Shown piece after piece: positions 11,793 to 23,814 of a stretch of 64,000 nucleotides of DNA (positions are counted from its first letter, which is position 1; each line of letters opens with the position of its first letter). The notes under the pieces were generated by a model. The model worked only from the letters and a program-made list of their open reading frames with translations. It was not told the DNA's origin and did not search any database. The translations under genes and the position numbers were made by a program. Origin of the DNA: Rhytidiadelphus loreus (taxonomy: Eukaryota > Streptophyta > Bryopsida > Hypnales > Hylocomiaceae); the NCBI GenBank assembly GCA_947034895.1, contig OX344764.1, positions 248,001-312,000 of the forward strand, written 5' to 3'.

Positions 11793-13825
11793 TCAACTAC
11801 ATGACGTACTCTTCATCTTCTCAAGGGCCCTCAAAATTTCAGGCCCACGACTGTACCCCCTCCGGACACCTGCACCTTCCTGACGCATGTGCTCCCTTCT
11901 TTGTGCTAGTAGTGACCTCCGCTCCCAAGAGTCCCACGTAGGAGTGGAGGACTGAGTACTACATGACCTCTCCGCTTTTCTCTTTAATTTTGCTGATTGA
12001 GACAATGCACGGCAACGTGGAAGTAGAGGTCGAACGAGAGCGGGTTTAGTTTTTTTTCCGGACGAGAGCGGGTCACTTGGCATATGGGCTTTCACTTTTG
12101 GTGCTGACATCAAACAGTTTGCATCTCCGTAAAGCTTCCTTTGCGTCCCTTTCTCCGAAATAGTTGGCGAAGCCGACGAATCCCTCGCTGCCCTAGAGCG
12201 CAGAGGAGATGGCAAGCACGAAATTGGCAAGCGCGGCTTCTTGTCAGGGGGCCTGTTTACCACAGCGTCTTCGACGTGCTTGACAGAGAAGTCCATGGTG
12301 GAATTCATAGTCGACACCGAGCAAAGGAAATTCCCCGTACTAAGTATGACGTATTGTCCATAGTCAAAAATGGAGTCCTCGGACGCTTGACACGGAAGAA
12401 TCTCAATAATCCTGGAACTGGTAGACCCGTTTCTCATCTGATAGAGAACAAAAACAGAATTAGCCATAGAATCGTCACCGCATTATAAGTACACATGGTT
12501 CTGCACAAACTTCAGATACATGAATGAGCCGTTGAATTTCACATAAAACATTACCCTGACTACATTTTAGCGCGGACGGCGCTAAAATGCAACAGACAAA
12601 TACGCCAAAACAAGCGTTTTACAACCGATACAATTTCCGTGGACTCCAGAAACACGTTTACCTGCATACCTCAAAAACCACGTCTAACTAACACTAGTTG
12701 ACCCACGGAGGACCTCCATGAGATTTTCATACTCTCGACGACCTCGTTCTTCGCACAGCATCCGTCTCCCAATCCTCCATTTCTTATTCTCTCTAAAGGA
12801 CTTCAGACCATTGCTGTGGTTGACGTGCAATTGTTGGAACCAAGGAAGAAGGACCGTTAGAAGGAACATGTCTTTGTCACCGTTTCCTCGGTTACTCCAA
12901 GAATCCGCTAAAATCACATTCTCAGGCTTGTTCATGATGTGTTTGCGTGGACTGTCGTCCACAATCACTGTATTCTAAGAAGTGAAATTCCCGTGGAAGC
13001 CTGAGAAAAGGAAATCTAGATTCTTAAGGAACAAATCCTTATTTGTTCTCGGTTCCTTGTAAGAGGTCAGCCTTCCAGCTCTATCCCTGCACTTAATAGT
13101 CTTGCAAGAGTCTTGCCCCAGAACGAGGAAGGGCCACCTTCCTTCTCGAAAGAGGTACACACAGATCTCATTGGTCGTGGTTTTTTTCATAGAGCTCCAT
13201 ATAGTGATTTTAGCTATCCTCCCTATCTCCTTCAAGAACTCAAGGCAATTTGGACGGACATATACTGCTTTTGGTCCAACAATTGCACCGACCGTGGCAG
13301 AGTGCGGCTCTGACTCGTTTTGAAAATTATGCTTGTTTGAATTGTTTGACTTCCAGTCCTCGCTGCGGCATAAAATGCCATTAAGGTCTAGGACGACGTT
13401 CATCCACTTCTCTGCCACCCCAGACCTCAATGGACGATGGATGCCCTCGGAAGTGCCCTCACGAACTACTATAGAATCGGAGCCCTGCTAACAAACGTAG
13501 GAACATAGAGTAGTTACAATCGTGCAATTGGCTTTGTTCTGACGTCATACGAAATCAAGTCACAGCCGGAGGAAAAAAATAGAAAAATAAAAGTCTAATC
13601 ACGCCGGAAGAAAACAAGGGATTATACCTTCTCCATTGTCGAACTTGAAGGCTGATCATCATTTTCACAACCGGTATTCACAGGATCAAGAGGTGATGTA
13701 TCGTCATCAAGTTCTAGGAATTCAGCTGACGTGATAGGATTATCATCCTCAATTTCAAAATGAGTCGTCGTCACCAGTTCATTTTGTGTAGAAGGGAGGA
13801 CACAGACCTCAGGACAACTTTCCAT
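11793..13825 (-). pseudogene. FCP1-like HAD-domain cargo gene A
   Basis: Minus-strand spliced gene. Exon 1 is 13,825-13,629 (acidic, Ser/Thr-rich; donor AAG|GTATAA). Exon 2 starts at 13,488 (acceptor GTTAGCAG) and runs to about 12,665. A third exon, 12,437-11,793, encodes a Pro/Ser/Arg-rich basic tail. Exon 2 carries the HAD/FCP1 core: VVLDLNGILC (motif I), ITIWSSM (motif II) and VIVDDSPRKHIM (acidic motif III). The family normally removes phosphate from proteins such as the RNA polymerase II tail using DxDx(T/V). Here the second Asp is Asn, so catalysis is doubtful. An in-frame TAG at about 12,977 splits the HAD core, and a further TAG at 12,684 may be the true end of exon 2 reading. Homologous to gene B at 50,096-51,821. 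Role in the transposon unknown; possibly binding of phospho-proteins. Confidence 0.7.
12563..12589. repeat. TTTAGCGCG-type palindrome in intron of HAD gene A
   Basis: CATTTTAGCGC and GCGCTAAAATG arms around a GGACG-type centre. It lies in the intron between exons 2 and 3 of HAD gene A (about 12,438-12,664). Same family as the array at 18,458-18,895. Confidence 0.8.
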
Positions 13826-15161
13826 ATTCACAAGGCCTGCAATTCACGATTTGGAAAAGTTTCTCTGTGAGAAATATATTACATTTTCAAAGATAACTGT
13901 CTCTTACAATACAAAATTGAGTCCATAAAAGTCCAAACCGTAACTAAGGCCTCTACAATAATCGTCCGATAAACATTGAGAACTACTCCTATTTACAAAA
14001 TTTGAGATCAATCTCTACCAAACAGTTTAGTGCTTGTTGCGCTAAATCTACACAAAGCAATGCTCACTAAGTGTTTATTGGGCAGAACTTGCAGATTGAT
14101 CTTCGGTGGGCAGGGCATCACTTCCAAGCTCCACCTCGGAAGCATCACTGGACAGGTTCTATCCAATGTCCGTCTCTGACGACAAAATTGGTGCAGCCTT
14201 CGGGGAAGAGGGGTGATCAACAAGATCATCATCAAACGGCAACGGTGTTGGAGACTCCGATGCACTACTTGGAAGTGGCGGAGACACCGGCATAGGCATC
14301 GACGGACTCAAGGCATTGCTGACGTTAGAGCCAAACGGCAGACCTTGCAGCTTCAACATTGGAGTCTGGGCAGGAGGTGGCAACGCTGCGATCGGCTCAA
14401 CCCCAACCTTCTTGATCAAGATCTGTAGCATTTCTCTATTTTGCTGGGCTAGCTCTCGGTTGGTTTGAGACTCCAACCGCATCCACTCTTGATTACGCTT
14501 GTGCATTTCAAGGTTTTCAGCCCTCTCCTTCATCTATTCCGCCCTCAATTGAGCTAGTGCAAGCTCATTTTGTTGTTGCGTCAACTGAGTTTGTTGTTGC
14601 AGATTAGCCAACGAAACTGCATTTTGCGCTGAGATCTCAGCCAACTGTTGCGCGATACTTGACATTGAATTGTGCTTCCTCTTTTTATTTGGCCGCCCAG
14701 ACGGAGTAGCAGTCCTCGGCATCCCAGGCAATGGAGGTAACATAGAGCTCGCCGAAGAACCAGGTATATCTGCTGATGGTCGACTTGTAGGAGTTGCCAT
14801 CTCATCTATCCCCTGAGGTTCATCTTCGTCAACGTCTTCCTCCTCTTCATCGGATTCCGAATCAGATGGTACATCGTCATTGCGTGGAACCTCCCTCCGC
14901 AATGGATCACTCATATCGGATGCCTGAGACGACCTCAGTTTCCTCTTCGCGGAGGAGGGTGTAGTACTTGGACCAGCTGCAGCAGCAGCCCTGGGGTACC
15001 CACTATCAAGAAAGTCCGCTATATCTAGCGTCATTGCCTTCCTACAAATGTCCTCCCACCATGATGATTGAGTACCCATTCCAGTAGCGAAGACGTTCAC
15101 ATTACTCATCTGCCAAGACAAAATCACAACATTATTTCGATTACCGAGACAAATCAGTCGC

Positions 15162-15279
15162 TTTAGCGCTGACCGCGCTAAATCGACAGCCGGTACCCGT
15201 ACACAGAACATGAGTAATACAATAATAACATTCATGTCAGTTAACATTGACATGGCTTTTTAGCGCGACTCGCGCTAAA
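15162..15279. repeat. Two TAGCGCG palindromes in one intron of the ParB-like gene
   Basis: Palindromes at 15,162-15,182 and 15,257-15,279 (TTTAGCGCG-ACT-CGCGCTAAA type) lie inside the 189-bp intron 15,110-15,298. The second is about 20 bases from the donor site. Confidence 0.85.
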
Positions 15280-16740
15280 GTACAGACAAATTGCTTACCA
15301 CAGCCGCGCACGTAAGCTTTCCCCCAGTGTAAGCAGAATAGATTGACATGCCAGACTTGCAGAAGGCCTTCACTAGCCACAACTAAAATTCCATTCTCAA
15401 CTCGGTATTGTATATCCGATACTCAAGCTCACTATATGCGCGCGCTTTCATGTATCGTGCTGTTTCCGGACACTCGAATTCCTCTGGAATTTCCACGGTG
15501 TTCTCGTTCTCGGGATCCTACAGGAAGATCAAGAACACTTTCTTTGGTGTCTTCGCTGCAGGAAGATCTTCGAGGCGATCGTTCTTCCCAGCAGAGTAAA
15601 CAGAGTACGAAATTGTATACGACTCCAAAACCTCGTCGGATTCAATAAATTTAAGGACCTACGCTTGTTCCTTCTCGTCACCACAAATGAAAAGCCAAGA
15701 CGGAACATCTTGTAGTGCAGGTTTGCTTTTCGCCTCCATTGACGCGAGTACTTCGACAAAGTACGGTTTGTCCACCGTTGAGCTTTCCTTCTTCTCAATT
15801 CCTGGCAAGCACCTGAAGTCAATCACCCCCAACGCAAGATAGTTTCTCGTCTCCGCAGTCCATACCTTCTTTGGCCATTCCTTGGTATTGTTCCCGACGT
15901 ACTCATAGGGCCAGTAGTGACCAGTTGTTGTCGGTCTCTCGAATTTGGATTTGTGCAGAAGAAACATCTTGAAGAAATCGTAGGCGTCTTGAGACAGCTT
16001 AGTGATCGGCTTGTTTCTTGAAGATTTGTTCTTCGCTTTGCCAAAGTAGGCTTCTCCTAGTCTGTCGAGGAGTACATCCATCGTGGCGCTAGAGAAGAAT
16101 CGTTCCATTTTGAAGGCCTTCCAGTTCTCGTTGATGATCTCGTTACGAGCATTCATGAGCCCAAGTTGAGGTTTGATTTCATGAAGCTCCTTGATCACGA
16201 GGTTCTTCCGCTTACGACGTTCAACCCACTCCTTCGTGCTGAAGCAGTCATCCAAGACAGATGAGATGCTCTTGACCGTGACCTTGGAGTAAGCGTGATT
16301 GTGTTTTCCACCCGACTGATTAAGCAGATGATTTGCTAGTTTAGCAATTTCGTCGTAGCTCAAATTGCCGAGGTGCTCAAAGAATTCACGATTCAACATA
16401 CAACTCTTGGGATTCTAGCCCGGCTTTTCATTAAACATCATCTCCGTGTCGGGGTTGACGAGCTCTCCGTGCGCAGCAGCGGTGATCACCTCACTCCAAA
16501 GTTTATACACCTCATCAGGCGCCGTGATGAGTTTCAGTTCGTTTGTGAGCTTTAGCTTCTCCTCCTTAGACTTCATCTTTGAAATCTTCAAATTCTTTAC
16601 GACGTCAATCATGGAGAACCTCACATACATTGCCTTCTCGAACACCTGAATCATTTTGAAGTGAATAGATTCAGAAACGAAAGCACACGATCATATATCA
16701 AGATAACGTTCACGACAATGATCATACATGAGTATTGCTA

Positions 16741-16761
16741 TTTAGCGCGCCTCGCGCTAAA
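16741..16761. repeat. TAGCGCG palindrome at an intron donor
   Basis: TTTAGCGCG-CCT-CGCGCTAAA, a perfect 9-bp arm palindrome. It lies in the 122-bp intron 16,646-16,767 and ends six bases from the GTGCG donor of the ParB-like gene. Confidence 0.85.
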
Positions 16762-18256
16762 ACGCACCTGGAAAGCTTCTCTCTTGTTCCGGTTCTCGAC
16801 GGTCCTTCTCGTGGCCGCAAGAGATCCAATAGTCTTTGTCTACGTTGGATTTGCAGGCCTGAACATATCCTCCCATATTTTTCTCGCTCCTAAGATGTTG
16901 GTCGCCCATGATGGTTGTACTGCCACAAAATGATTTGTGCGGTTGTAATAGGCTGAGATGGCTCGCAACTTCTCAACGTCCTATGACCACACGACGAAGC
17001 AATTCCATTTACGGAAATGCTCCCTCTCATCCACGTCCACGTTGTTCTCATCATTGAACATGTATTTGCTGACTTCAACACTATGTTGTCCGTTAATGAT
17101 GTAAAATATTCCATCTTCAATGTCCTCCCGCCTTGTTGGCTTGTGGCTGAAGCCGACGGGCATAACACATAGTGTTTGCTTGGTACTCTTGTCAGGTATG
17201 TTGAGTAGCCAATTGACCATGTCTTCAACAATGCGGTTCTCCTTGGAACGGATGTATATGTTGCAGGTGCCTCAATGAGCTGGGAAATGTCGATCTCTTT
17301 CTTCTCATCGACAGCGAACACATAAGCGTCGTCACAGGTGCTCCAAAATTCCTTGTATACCTGGCTGACGTGCTCGTAGTCAAGTTTTTTCTCAGTTGCC
17401 TGAGAATGTGGCACTTTCTCCATTTCGTCCGCGTAGCTGCCTTCCTCGACTTCGGATGTTTCAGATTCCTTTGCTAGCTTAGACCTCTTAGGCTTCGGCG
17501 TAGCCGGCTGTTTCCCCTTTCGCGGTTGCGCCTTGGACACTGGCATCGCAGGCTTTCTGTGGCCTCGACTGGCACCGGGCTCTTGCTTAACCTTCAGCTT
17601 TGATGTCAGGCTGACTCCGGTATTCATGATCTCCATCGATACAGATCGAGGTCTGTTATTTTCTTGCTGCATCTCCATCTTCCCCTTGAGCGTGTGAAAA
17701 TCGTTGAAGAGCATCCGGATTTTACTGCATAGTTTTTTCCATGACAGCGGAGTACCATTGGCATTTTTCCACTCATTGTTGTCTAGCTTCTTTTCCAGCT
17801 CTTTGATCTCTTCGCGGTAGGGAGTTGGTTCGAGACTCGAGAGGAACGGGCTAAGATGGAAGGGAATGAGGACGGAGTTAATACAAATAGCGAAATGATA
17901 TTGATCCTGCCGGCATGATCCAGGAATGATTGTCATACATTTCACTTTGATCATGGGATGCATGTCAGCTTCTACATCCTTAATTTTCTCGTGGAAGGAG
18001 AGCTGTAGGTGGCACTGTGCATTTCTGAACTTGTATGAGAAGCAAATTTGATTTATGAAAGGAATCATGAAGAAGCTCCATGATTCTACTCTCTCTGGTT
18101 CTTTGAACTCCCAATATTCTCCTTCGATGAGGTTGTCGTCTGCACTTTTATCGTCCTCGAGAAGCTGGACTTCACACTTCTTGAAGTACATTTCCAGAGC
18201 CTCGATCTAGTTCTCCATTCTGAAATATCAAGACAGACAAGTTCGGTAAGTTGTTG

Positions 18257-18278
18257 TTTAGCGCGAACCGCGCTAAAG
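18257..18278. repeat. TAGCGCG palindrome upstream of the ParB-like gene
   Basis: TTTAGCGCG-AAC-CGCGCTAAA, about 40 bases 5' of the candidate start at 18,218 and just before an acceptor-like TTTCAG. It may lie in a leader intron or the promoter. Confidence 0.8.
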
Positions 18279-18457
18279 TGTGTCGGGAACGGTATATTAA
18301 TTCACTCAGGAGACAGACATTGTATGTTTTGAGTTCAGAGTCTATGGTCTGGAAGGGTCTTGGCCGATGTGTGGGCAGCTTTTATGGGTTGAGAGGATTC
18401 AGTTGAAATGCTGGGGTTTCTATCATGGTTTATCTTCTTGAACGAAGAGGAGTCGTG

Positions 18458-18895
18458 TTTAGCGCGAGTCGCGCTAAACCGACACATAGGAGTTGGGTAT
18501 ATATGTTGGTCGTATTTTGTTATATGGAGTATGAAATGTCATTTAGCGCGACTCGCGCTAAACAGACACAGAGGAGGTCGAGGTGGACTTCAACGGACGT
18601 AGTGTTCTCTTCGGATAGTTTGAGTCATTTAGCGCGAGCTGCGCTAAACAGACCCATTGGAGGTAACGTTATATGTGGATTTCTGTGTTTTTTGCGGGTA
18701 TTATGTGCCGTTTATCGCGAGCCGCGCTAAACTGACACATGGGAATTGCGATCTCATGGCAGGCGTGTTCTTCGCTTCGGGGAGTTTGTGTCATTTAGCG
18801 CGACTTGCACTAAACAGACACACGGGAGCTTAATTTTATGTCGGACGTGCCTTCTCGTCGGCTTGTTTGCGTCATTTAGCGCGAGCCGCGCTAAA
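18458..18895. repeat. Array of six TAGCGCG palindromes, ~84-bp spacing
   Basis: Palindromes of form TTTAGCGCG-N3-CGCGCTAAA start at 18,458, 18,542, 18,628, 18,711, 18,794 and 18,875. Spacings are 84, 86, 83, 83 and 81 bp. The two mid-array copies at 18,711 and 18,794 have single changes in an arm. The DNA between them is only weakly similar apart from a short tail after each palindrome (AACAGACACA-type). The array lies upstream of the minus-strand ParB-like gene, the equivalent of the position of the 57-bp array relative to transposase B. Likely protein-binding sites. Confidence 0.85.
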
Positions 18896-20650
18896 ATACG
18901 CAATTGTTTTCAGGTAGCAGGCTTGCCATTTAGATTAGGGTTTACTGATTTCTGGGTGAACTGCTAAAATTTCTACAAATGCAGGTTTAGGTGGGACTTC
19001 AATCTATGATTTTAGGGTTTCCCTTGGACTGATTCAAACGAAATTGGGCATAATTCAAATGAATTCATGAAATTGAATTTAATGCGCTTGAATGACAAAC
19101 ACGACTGAATCTCAAACCCTGAGCTCTTGAATCAGAAATGTAAGTGAATAAAAAACCGTAAATCAAAACTCAAGATTACAATACACTGGACAACCAGAAA
19201 TCCAAAACTCACATACGTATCACAAAAACCCGAAATTCAAATACGTATCACGAGATCACCAATAACTCTCGTATGAATAAGAAAAGCAACGAAACAATGA
19301 GGAGTGAAATGCTGTACCTCACGAGTTTCCAAATTCCTATGACGAGCTCCTCAAAGTCCAAAAATGTCCTCCAATATCTGCCACCTTCACGAGCAAGCCC
19401 TGGAGCTCTGATTCTGAAATAAGATAAACATATCCACACAAATTCTGAAATAAGAAAAACATATCCGAACTAAAGCATAAACAGTACATGATCTAAAAAG
19501 CCGTAAGAATACAAAGGGAGGGACTCGGTGATCCAAAAAACACAAGCTCGACGTACTGAGAAAACCCATAAACCCGACGTGCTCAGGAAATTAAGGGCAT
19601 ATGAACATGAAACACCAAATCCCGACGTGCACAGAACACTAAATACCCTAAACCCGACGTGCATAGCAAACTTGTGAATAGAACACTAATACCCTAAACA
19701 CGGTTGCACAGCAAACTTGTGAACCCGAACACTAATACCCTAAACAACGATTTATGTTTTGGCTGAATACACAATTTGAACTGAACACACATGAGCTGAA
19801 CATACAGTTGAACACACACCCGTTGAACACACAGTTTGACTGAACACAGAATTTGAACGATTTTTATTTTGGCTGAGCGTCCGCTGCACCAAAAAGAGAA
19901 TAGCCCGACGTGCACAGACACTCAATTTGAGCGATTCCTAGTTGGCTGAGTGTACGCTGCACTAGAAGAGAAAAACCCGACGTGCACAGCAAAATTGAAC
20001 ACACACTTTCGTGAAGTAACAAAACACACAAGACTACCACTTTGCGAAGTACCTGGAATAAGAAACAAATCAGCCAAATGTTGGCTGAACACCCAAGCTC
20101 CGCAACGACCAGAAAAGCAACTTCACGTTCAATCTTGCGCCGATTTCTTCGCCGAGTTCCTCGATGGCCGCGACTTCACAAACCTCCGCCACGACCAGAA
20201 ATCACAGCGCACGCTCAGCTTCAAACCGCCAAGACCAAAAATCACTAAACCCAACACATTCAAGCCAAGAATCGCTAAAACCGCCAAACCTCCGCCAAAA
20301 AATCGAAGCGCACGGTGAGCCAAACCTGAAATCGCTCAGGCAAACCCAACAATCGCTCAGCTCAGCCAAGAATCGCTAAACCCAACAATCGGTAAACGAA
20401 ATCCAGGAATCGCTCAGTCTAACCTAGAAATCGCTAAGAAATCGCAGGCAAACTCAACAGGCGAAACCCTAACGCGCACTCCCCTAACGCACTATCGAAG
20501 AGCGCAGTCTTACCCGCCCGATTCTGTGCAGTTGTTACCTGCCCGTTTTTTTTTGGTGGTACCCGCCCTGTGTAGCGTTGCTGGTACCCGCCCGGTTTAG
20601 GCGATGTTAATACCCTCTTGACGCTTTTATCCGCGTATGACACACAATGT
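18896..20650. other. Non-coding flank with repeated ACCCGACGTGCA and TACCCGCCC motifs
   Basis: No supported gene. About 19,540-20,000 repeats CCCGACGTGCA with AACACTAATACCCTAAAC around it at least six times. About 20,080-20,430 repeats AATCGCTAAACCCAACAATC-like words. Four TACCCGCCC words lie at 20,513-20,592. These could be the right end or promoter of region A. No inverted partner was found upstream of 7.1 kb. Confidence 0.5.
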
Positions 20651-23126
20651 GCACTTTCAATCGAACCCTCCTTTATACGTAGGCTTTATTTAACCCCTTA
20701 ACAAATAGATCCTTTTTCAAATTTTAACACGTTTTTCTTTATACCTTTGTATAGTAACACCATTTTACAAAATGGCTTATATCTTTGTACAGTAACACCA
20801 TTTACCAAATTTTCATGAAATTAGGCATAAAAGAAGGTTCTCTTCTCAAGATTCAAATATTACATTGCATAAATGAGGAGGCACTTGGATGAAACAACAC
20901 CTGTAAGACCTGTGTTCATCGTCCAGAATATAAACATAAAAGGTTAATGTATGCTGTAACCGTTGATTGTGGACCACTTTGCCCTGTAATGCTATCCTAG
21001 ACACTAAATGTCCAATGCATAATAGTTGTAATTCTTCAGTATAAAATCGAAATGCAATATTCATCCTCCAAAATGTGTAAAAATAAATAAACATCTTGTA
21101 CAGTATTTTCACTTTCAATTAATTCTTTTCTATTTACTAAAACAATTCATTCCACAATATTGATTTCTTTAAAAACACCTTCAATTTCTTTCTAAATTTA
21201 AACAATCTACGCATGTATTTTTGCCGTATGAGGTATAAAAATTTCATGTTTCCAATTAAAAAGATTTTCATTGGAAACATTTCATTTTTATGTAATTATA
21301 TTATTTCTACAATTGATATTATCTAGATTACTCTAAGACGATAGGTAGTCGAAACCTATAGCTAATATTTATAATTTATGAATATCCATTAGTGTAGAAG
21401 TACTAAATTTTCCACTCTAGAGACGACACCTGAGCCCCAGAATATGGGAATTTAATTTTAATTTAAACCCAATGAACCCCCAAATTACTCTATTGGCCCA
21501 CTTCGACACTTTGTAACCAAGCATGATTTAGTGTCTTTCCAGAAAGAACACATTGAAAAATTATAAAGTAAAAGAAAAAGATAAGGAACGTTAGAATTTG
21601 TTGTACTTTTCATTGCATGATGTTCTCAGAAATTGGTGAAAAAAGAATCCAAATTAGGTACGTTTTTAAGAAAATTAGGGAATGCAAAGGCAAGATCAAA
21701 TGTTACTCCATAATTTTTCAAAATCAATTCACACCTCTACATAAACAGAATTTGATTCCACACTATTTTTATTGTGAATTCTAAATGGTTTCTTTTTATC
21801 TATTGTACATGAACTACAAAGTGTCCATTGAAAATTATAAACCAATGAAATTGACTATTTCCAAATAAATAAGACGTTGTTCTTTAGAAATTAGAATGAA
21901 TTGATTATAAAAATTATCAAAAACTACGACTTCTAAGAATCATATATTACATTGTTCAAAAACGGCCTCCAGATATACAAGAATGAAAATACTTTAAAAT
22001 ATAATCTTATAACATATAAATTATGGTAGTAGCTTCTTGAAATAGAAATTCCACAATTTAGCTATCTTTAGCATGTATTTTCAAAATTGCAAATGAATTT
22101 TTTGTTAATTTCTTTTGGTGCTAAATGAAATTCACAAACTTCTCACAATTGCATTGGATGTAAGAAAACTATAATTGAAATCAAAGCCCGAATAATTCAA
22201 AGTAAGAGTGATTTCATTTTTCAACCAAAAAATCATAAAACATGAATGTGAGGTTCGAGTAAAACAAATTACTAGGTGTTAGAGGAAAAAAAAAAAAAAA
22301 AAGGTTTCATATTTTGATTTAAAGTATATAGTTCATTATTGTAACAAATAACTCAAATTCAAAATCATATGTAAGTTAAATTTACTTGTTTCCTTTCAGT
22401 ACTCATTAAAAATAATTAGTCACCATAAATAGACATTATCATTATCTCATAATTGTCATTCATGATTCTACTAGATATTGTAAGTGTGCCACAAGGTACA
22501 ATGATTATTTTGTGACTTATGATTGGCATAATTAGTAGTGCTCTCCTTGTCTCTTTCAAGGCTCCAAGTTTTCCAAACTTGGACTATTTAAAATGTACAC
22601 GCTCTTTCAATCTTTCTTTAGGACATTTGACATTTCATGCATCCAAAATACGATGGATTGTACCAAATTTGGTATATATAATGTATAAAACAAATAGCTT
22701 GCACTGAATGTATTCTATCCATGATTATTTTCTAAGTAACTAAACTTAGAACTTCAACATTTACAATCCTAAACCTTTAAAGAAATGTTTTTTTATAGTT
22801 TGGCAAATTATACCTAAATTACTAAATGTTTCCAAAAAAAAATCAAACTTCATCTATGGATCTTTGTACGCCAAAGAACTTTTCTTTTCAAACATACGCC
22901 ATGTGCACCAGTTAACAAATACAAAATGTTAGCTCAAAAGTCATGAGATAAATTAAGTAAATGGAATGAAAAAAATATGTAGAAGTTCTAAACAAGTTGA
23001 ACGATTACAATTCATGGAAATCATACATTTACGTTACTTTTATGCATTTTCGTAGACAAAAGACATTTTCATTTCCTGAGCCATGTATTTATAGTTTATA
23101 CTTGAAGCCCTAATTAAAATCCATAA
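20651..23126. other. AT-rich non-coding DNA
   Basis: No gene supported. It contains a run of 18 A at about 22,285. Around 20,880-21,090 two similar segments lie in inverted orientation (words such as TCCAGAATATAAACATAAA and CCTCCAAAATGTGTAAAAAT), which may be an old fold-back fragment. Confidence 0.5.
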
Positions 23127-23298
23127 GGTGTATATATATATATAAATATATATATATAAATATATATATATAAATATATATATATAAATATATATATATA
23201 AATATATATATATAAATATATATATATAAATATATATATATAAATATATATATAAATATATATATATAAATATATGTATATAAATATATGTATATACA
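23127..23298. repeat. AT minisatellite (TATATATATATAAATA)n
   Basis: About eleven copies of a 14-16-bp unit of alternating TA with one AAATA step. It gives spurious Tyr/Ile-repeat frames on the minus strand. Confidence 0.95.
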
Positions 23299-23814
23299 AT
23301 TATATATACGTTATCTTTTAATTTATTTTATTTTATTTAAACTTTACATTTTCTAAAGAACAAGACATGGCATATGGAAGTATAATTTTTTGGGAGATAG
23401 AAAATTGCATACAAGTAGCATAAAATTAGTTGTCTCACCAAATTTTAATTTTCCTGTACTTTACAACTTCTACCTATTTTTTTTATTTTCTTCTATTCAA
23501 TTTCTCTTCTATTTTTTTGTCTTTCATTTCTGACACTAGAATAGTTATACATGGCTTAATAAATGTAGTACAATTCTTTTAGCGTAGGGAAAGGACCACT
23601 CCTGTTAATTATCCATTTTTTATGTTTACAAAAAAGAATGACGCATGCCCTGTATTTCATATTAAATCCTTAGGACACTGTATTTCCCATAAAATACAAT
23701 AATTATAAAAAGATGCAAAATGCTTTAAAGAAGTTACTAATACTTGTAGGATGTTGCATTCATGACCTGTCCACATAATTTCTTGGTCAATTATATTTTA
23801 TATTTGTCATGCCA
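23299..23814. other. AT-rich non-coding DNA
   Basis: Nothing recognisable beyond T-rich low complexity. Confidence 0.5.

Larger units (their letters stand above)
14075..18218 (-). pseudogene. ParB-like plus methyltransferase-like cargo gene (region A)
   Basis: Three minus-strand exons fit in phase: 18,218-16,768 (donor CAG|GTGCG), 16,645-15,299 (acceptor TTCAG, donor GTG|GTAAGC) and 15,109-14,075 (acceptor TTGGCAG; stop TAA). This gives about 1277 codons. After an N-terminal region and a basic linker, residues ~320-430 hold a ParB/sulfiredoxin-like segment with IINGQHSVEVSKYMF (17,080-17,105), matching the ParB pattern xGxHRxxA but with Ser for Arg. Residues ~900-970 read like the back half of a permuted amino-methyltransferase (LWLVKAFCKSGMSIYSAYTGG across the TAG at 15,383), but the canonical FxGxG and DPPY are not conserved. 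The C-terminus is Glu/Gln-rich coiled coil. Lesions: one frameshift near 17,265 and nine in-frame stops, all TAG (18,207; 16,981; 16,840; 16,415; 15,659; 15,518; 15,383; 14,534; 14,159). The methyltransferase assignment is weak. Confidence 0.6.

Noticed and set aside
23114..23299. Tyr/Ile-repeat frame
   Set aside because: AT minisatellite read in frame; not a gene.
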